Below are positions 62,305 to 64,000 of a DNA stretch of 64,000 bases, piece by piece. The translations under genes were made by a program, and so were the position numbers. The notes below the pieces were generated by a model. The model was not told where the DNA came from and ran no database searches. It worked only from the letters and a program-made list of their open reading frames with translations. Source of the stretch: Pseudomonas sp. 21 (lineage in GTDB: Bacteria; Pseudomonadota; Gammaproteobacteria; Pseudomonadales; Pseudomonadaceae); the NCBI RefSeq assembly GCF_000955805.1, contig NZ_JYOA01000003.1, positions 474,564 to 538,563 of the forward strand, read 5' to 3'. How positions within the stretch are numbered: the stretch's first letter is position 1; each line of letters opens with the position of its first letter.

Positions 62305-63114
62305 TTACTGCTGGTCGTTTCTCTTCACCGAGAACAGCGCCGGGCGAAGCGGCGTGGTGAAAGGGCGATGCTCTTCGTCCCGTTCTGCCGTCACCGGTGT
62401 GCGGTCCACGCTTTCGATGTTCCACCCGTCGCCTTCGCGCTTGAGCAGATAGGCCAGCGCAACGCCGTCCCTGAGCACGCGTTCCGGGCCCTTGCGGCCA
62501 AGCGCGTAGAGCGAGACTTCATAAGTGTCGATCTCCCCGGTCCTGCTCTGGCTGGTGGGGACCAGGCGCGCATAGTTGAGCACCGGAGAATCTGCCAGGC
62601 GCCCCAGCGCGTGCTCACCCAGGCCAGCGTCGGTGTACAGCGGGTAATGCAAAGGTGCGGACGGCACGCTGATGTCTATCACCTGGAGAAAACCGTAGCG
62701 TTGCCAGTCGCCAACACCGAACAGGCCGGCGCCGGGGCCGGTCAGTACCTGGTAGTGCTTTTTCGGCAGGTCGATTTCCAGCAGACGGGCCTTGCGCATG
62801 TCCAGCCGGGGGAAGTTGCCCCAGGACGTGGTGACGGCATTGAAACGCATCCGACCCGCGACCACCCAGGCGGATTCCCCGGCGGCTTGCAGGTAGAACG
62901 GGGCGTGCTTCACCTCGGGCCGGTACTCGGTCCCGGCCTTCGACACCTGCTGGGTGAAGCTGGAACCCAGCACGCTGATGGAGACCTGTTCGCCGCTCCA
63001 GAGACTCTCGACGGCGGCGCTCAGGCTTTCATGTGTGTCGGCCTGGGCAAGCGGCAGTACGCCCAGAAGGGCAAGCGACAGGCTCAGGCGGCCTGTCCGG
63101 TGAGTGAGCAGCAT
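62305..63114 (-). CDS. Secreted hypothetical protein
   Basis: A 269-residue exported protein (signal peptide 1-24, cut at AQA-DT). Mature part HESLSAAVESLWSGEQVSISVLGSSFTQQVSKAG and RLLEIDLPKKHYQVLTGPGAGLFGVGDWQRYGF in parts; mostly beta with few Cys. The ATG at 63114 follows GAGG. Third gene of a minus-strand group after a PEGA protein and a lipoprotein. No family recognised. Confidence 0.75.
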   Translation of the reverse strand: MLLTHRTGRLSLSLALLGVLPLAQADTHESLSAAVESLWSGEQVSISVLGSSFTQQVSKAGTEYRPEVKHAPFYLQAAGESAWVVAGRMRFNAVTTSWGNFPRLDMRKARLLEIDLPKKHYQVLTGPGAGLFGVGDWQRYGFLQVIDISVPSAPLHYPLYTDAGLGEHALGRLADSPVLNYARLVPTSQSRTGEIDTYEVSLYALGRKGPERVLRDGVALAYLLKREGDGWNIESVDRTPVTAERDEEHRPFTTPLRPALFSVKRNDQQ

Positions 63115-63140
63115 GGAGGCCTCGCGATCAGGGAGGAGGT

Positions 63141-63542
63141 TCAACGGCGCGCCGCCAGGACGAACACCGGGCCCCAGAGGGGATGGCTCGCTTCGGCGGT
63201 TCCCAGGTGGAAGGTCGGGTCGATTTGCAGGGCGCGGTCGAAGGCGAAGCGGCACTGGATCGGGCGCTCGGTCACGCAGTAACTGAACGCCAGGTACTTG
63301 AGTGCCTGCAACTGCACGCGGCTATCGCCGGCCCAGAGAGGTGGCGAAAGGAACTGTTCTTCAGCCAGGTAGTAGTTCCCCGCCTCATACAGCCGCAGGC
63401 CCTCGGCGAAGGTGCTCTCGGCGTTGGCCTGGGTGTCGTCCGCGGGGGGCTCTGGCGGCGCTTCGACGTGGCTCCTGCAGCCTGATGCCAGCGCCAGGAA
63501 GGCGATCAGCAGCGGTGCCGAAAGAGTGTGCAGAGTCTTCAT
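63141..63542 (-). CDS. TPR-like lipoprotein, TssQ-like (T6SS-associated)
   Basis: A 133-residue lipoprotein (lipobox ASGC, Cys22). A TPR-like hairpin pair covers about 40-115: STFAEGLRLYEAGNYYLAEEQF, LKYLAFSYCVTERPIQCRFAFDRALQIDPTF in parts, ending in LGTAEASHPLWGPVF. The tail HPLWGPVF after a DPxF-x-L-x-xAE segment recalls TssQ-family lipoproteins of type VI secretion loci. No other T6SS gene is in the window, so this is tentative. It lies 37 bases after the PEGA gene. Confidence 0.7.
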   Translation of the reverse strand: MKTLHTLSAPLLIAFLALASGCRSHVEAPPEPPADDTQANAESTFAEGLRLYEAGNYYLAEEQFLSPPLWAGDSRVQLQALKYLAFSYCVTERPIQCRFAFDRALQIDPTFHLGTAEASHPLWGPVFVLAARR

Positions 63543-63579
63543 GGGGCTGTCCGTACGTGGAAAAGGGGCCTGTCGGCAC

Positions 63580-64000
63580 TCACTGGAAGCTGTGCCGCAG
63601 TGTCACCGACTGTCCGGTGGTTATCTGCACCTTCTGGCCATAGCTGGGCAGGTCGGGGTTGCGCAGTTCGACGGTGTAGAGGCCTGGCGGCAGTTGCAGC
63701 TTGAACAGCGGCGGGCTGATGCCGCGCTTGCGACCGTCGATCCAGACTTCGGCCCACGGCTGGACGGCGACGATCAGCGTACCGACCGTGGCGGGCGTCG
63801 GCGCGCTGCGAGGTTTTGCCGGGCTGGCTGGTTTCGTGCCGGTGATGATCACGGCATCGGTGGGCAGTGGGCGTACCTTCTGTGCCGCGATGGCCGGCTT
63901 GGCGGGGGGCGGTTGTCTGTATTCCCCAGGCTCCTGCGCCGAAACCTTTGCTGGAGAGGGGGCTCTCGCAGGTGCCGGCGCAGGTGCAGGTGCAGGTGCA
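63580..64000 (-). CDS. PEGA-domain protein, C-terminal part (runs off window)
   Basis: The last 140 codons of a longer protein, open to the window edge. An Ala-Pro repeat (at least six AP units at 63940-64000) and a Pro/Lys-rich linker lead to a PEGA domain (last about 70 residues): GTLIVAVQPWAEVWIDGRK, ISPPLFKLQLPPGLYTVELRNP. PEGA domains often close Ser/Thr kinases or envelope proteins. A GTG within the frame (63852) could be a start but the linker continues upstream, so the protein is longer. With the TssQ-like gene, a T6SS-linked kinase (Stk/PpkA-like) is a guess. Confidence 0.7.
   Translation of the reverse strand, partial: APAPAPAPAPARAPSPAKVSAQEPGEYRQPPPAKPAIAAQKVRPLPTDAVIITGTKPASPAKPRSAPTPATVGTLIVAVQPWAEVWIDGRKRGISPPLFKLQLPPGLYTVELRNPDLPSYGQKVQITTGQSVTLRHSFQ

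Overview
This is a high-GC chromosomal segment from a gamma-proteobacterium of the genus Pseudomonas, probably the P. aeruginosa/nitroreducens/citronellolis side of the genus. Support comes from the run quiP - SEC-C - LEA-like - TRIC - ychJ - ompA - dinG - esterase - ompA - pdxH - glycerate kinase - Sha/Mrp antiporter (an order recalled from P. aeruginosa PA1032-PA1059, not checked here), from near-identical coding bias throughout, and from many Pseudomonas-type REP inverted repeats. I see no tRNA, rRNA, IS element, prophage or CRISPR array.

Layout. 1-5306 (minus): Rnf/Rsx electron-transport operon rnfABCDG plus the start of rnfE, with a CcdAB-type toxin-antitoxin pair directly upstream (5344-5900). 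6049-9220: a secreted protein, then a four-gene minus-strand cluster (DUF4349 lipoprotein, YgiB/YjfM-like protein, glutathionylspermidine-synthase-like ATP-grasp enzyme, DUF350 membrane protein) resembling E. coli yjfLMC. 9250-14511: metG, the Fe-S carrier apbC/mrp, a secreted protein, a half-length MreB-like protein and dcd. 14645-23669: AAA ATPase, the AHL acylase quiP, two SEC-C proteins, an LEA14-like lipoprotein, a TRIC channel, an OmpA lipoprotein, a glycine-rich secreted protein and a CopD-like protein. 23792-32930: dinG, a secreted clan-A glycosidase, a beta-lactamase-fold esterase, a second OmpA lipoprotein, pdxH and glycerate kinase.

33137-39559: a SlyB-type lipoprotein followed by the six-gene Mrp/Sha Na+/H+ antiporter operon (mrpA-B fused, C, D, E, F, G; overlapping or touching reading frames). 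39869-42885: a DMT exporter, a cysteine-synthase-family PLP enzyme, an Asp/Glu racemase and a small protein, probably one amino-acid unit. 43050-46951: lipoprotein, DUF488 protein, a divergent SDR/LysR pair, a second SlyB paralogue behind five phased GTTCAG hexamers, and a small beta-barrel protein. 47035-53681: a catabolic island: class-III aminotransferase/phospholyase, APH-fold kinase, polyamine-type binding protein, then (divergent) an SDR, a GntR/FCD regulator and a class-III CoA-transferase, with a perfect 22-bp palindrome in the divergent promoter region.

53939-57501: membrane-anchored diguanylate cyclase, yaeQ and recJ. 57632-60912: a probable metal-linked envelope cluster (two small periplasmic/membrane proteins, a PepSY membrane protein, a DUF4198-like periplasmic protein and a Fur-like winged-helix protein with no metal-binding domain). 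61108-64000: an Old Yellow Enzyme oxidoreductase, then a minus-strand group with a secreted protein, a TPR-like lipoprotein resembling T6SS-associated TssQ, and the PEGA-domain C-terminus of a larger protein running off the edge. The least-explained parts are the DUF4349/ATP-grasp/DUF350 cluster, the kinase-phospholyase island with its palindrome, the phased GTTCAG array, the MreB half-protein and the truncated Fur-like regulator.
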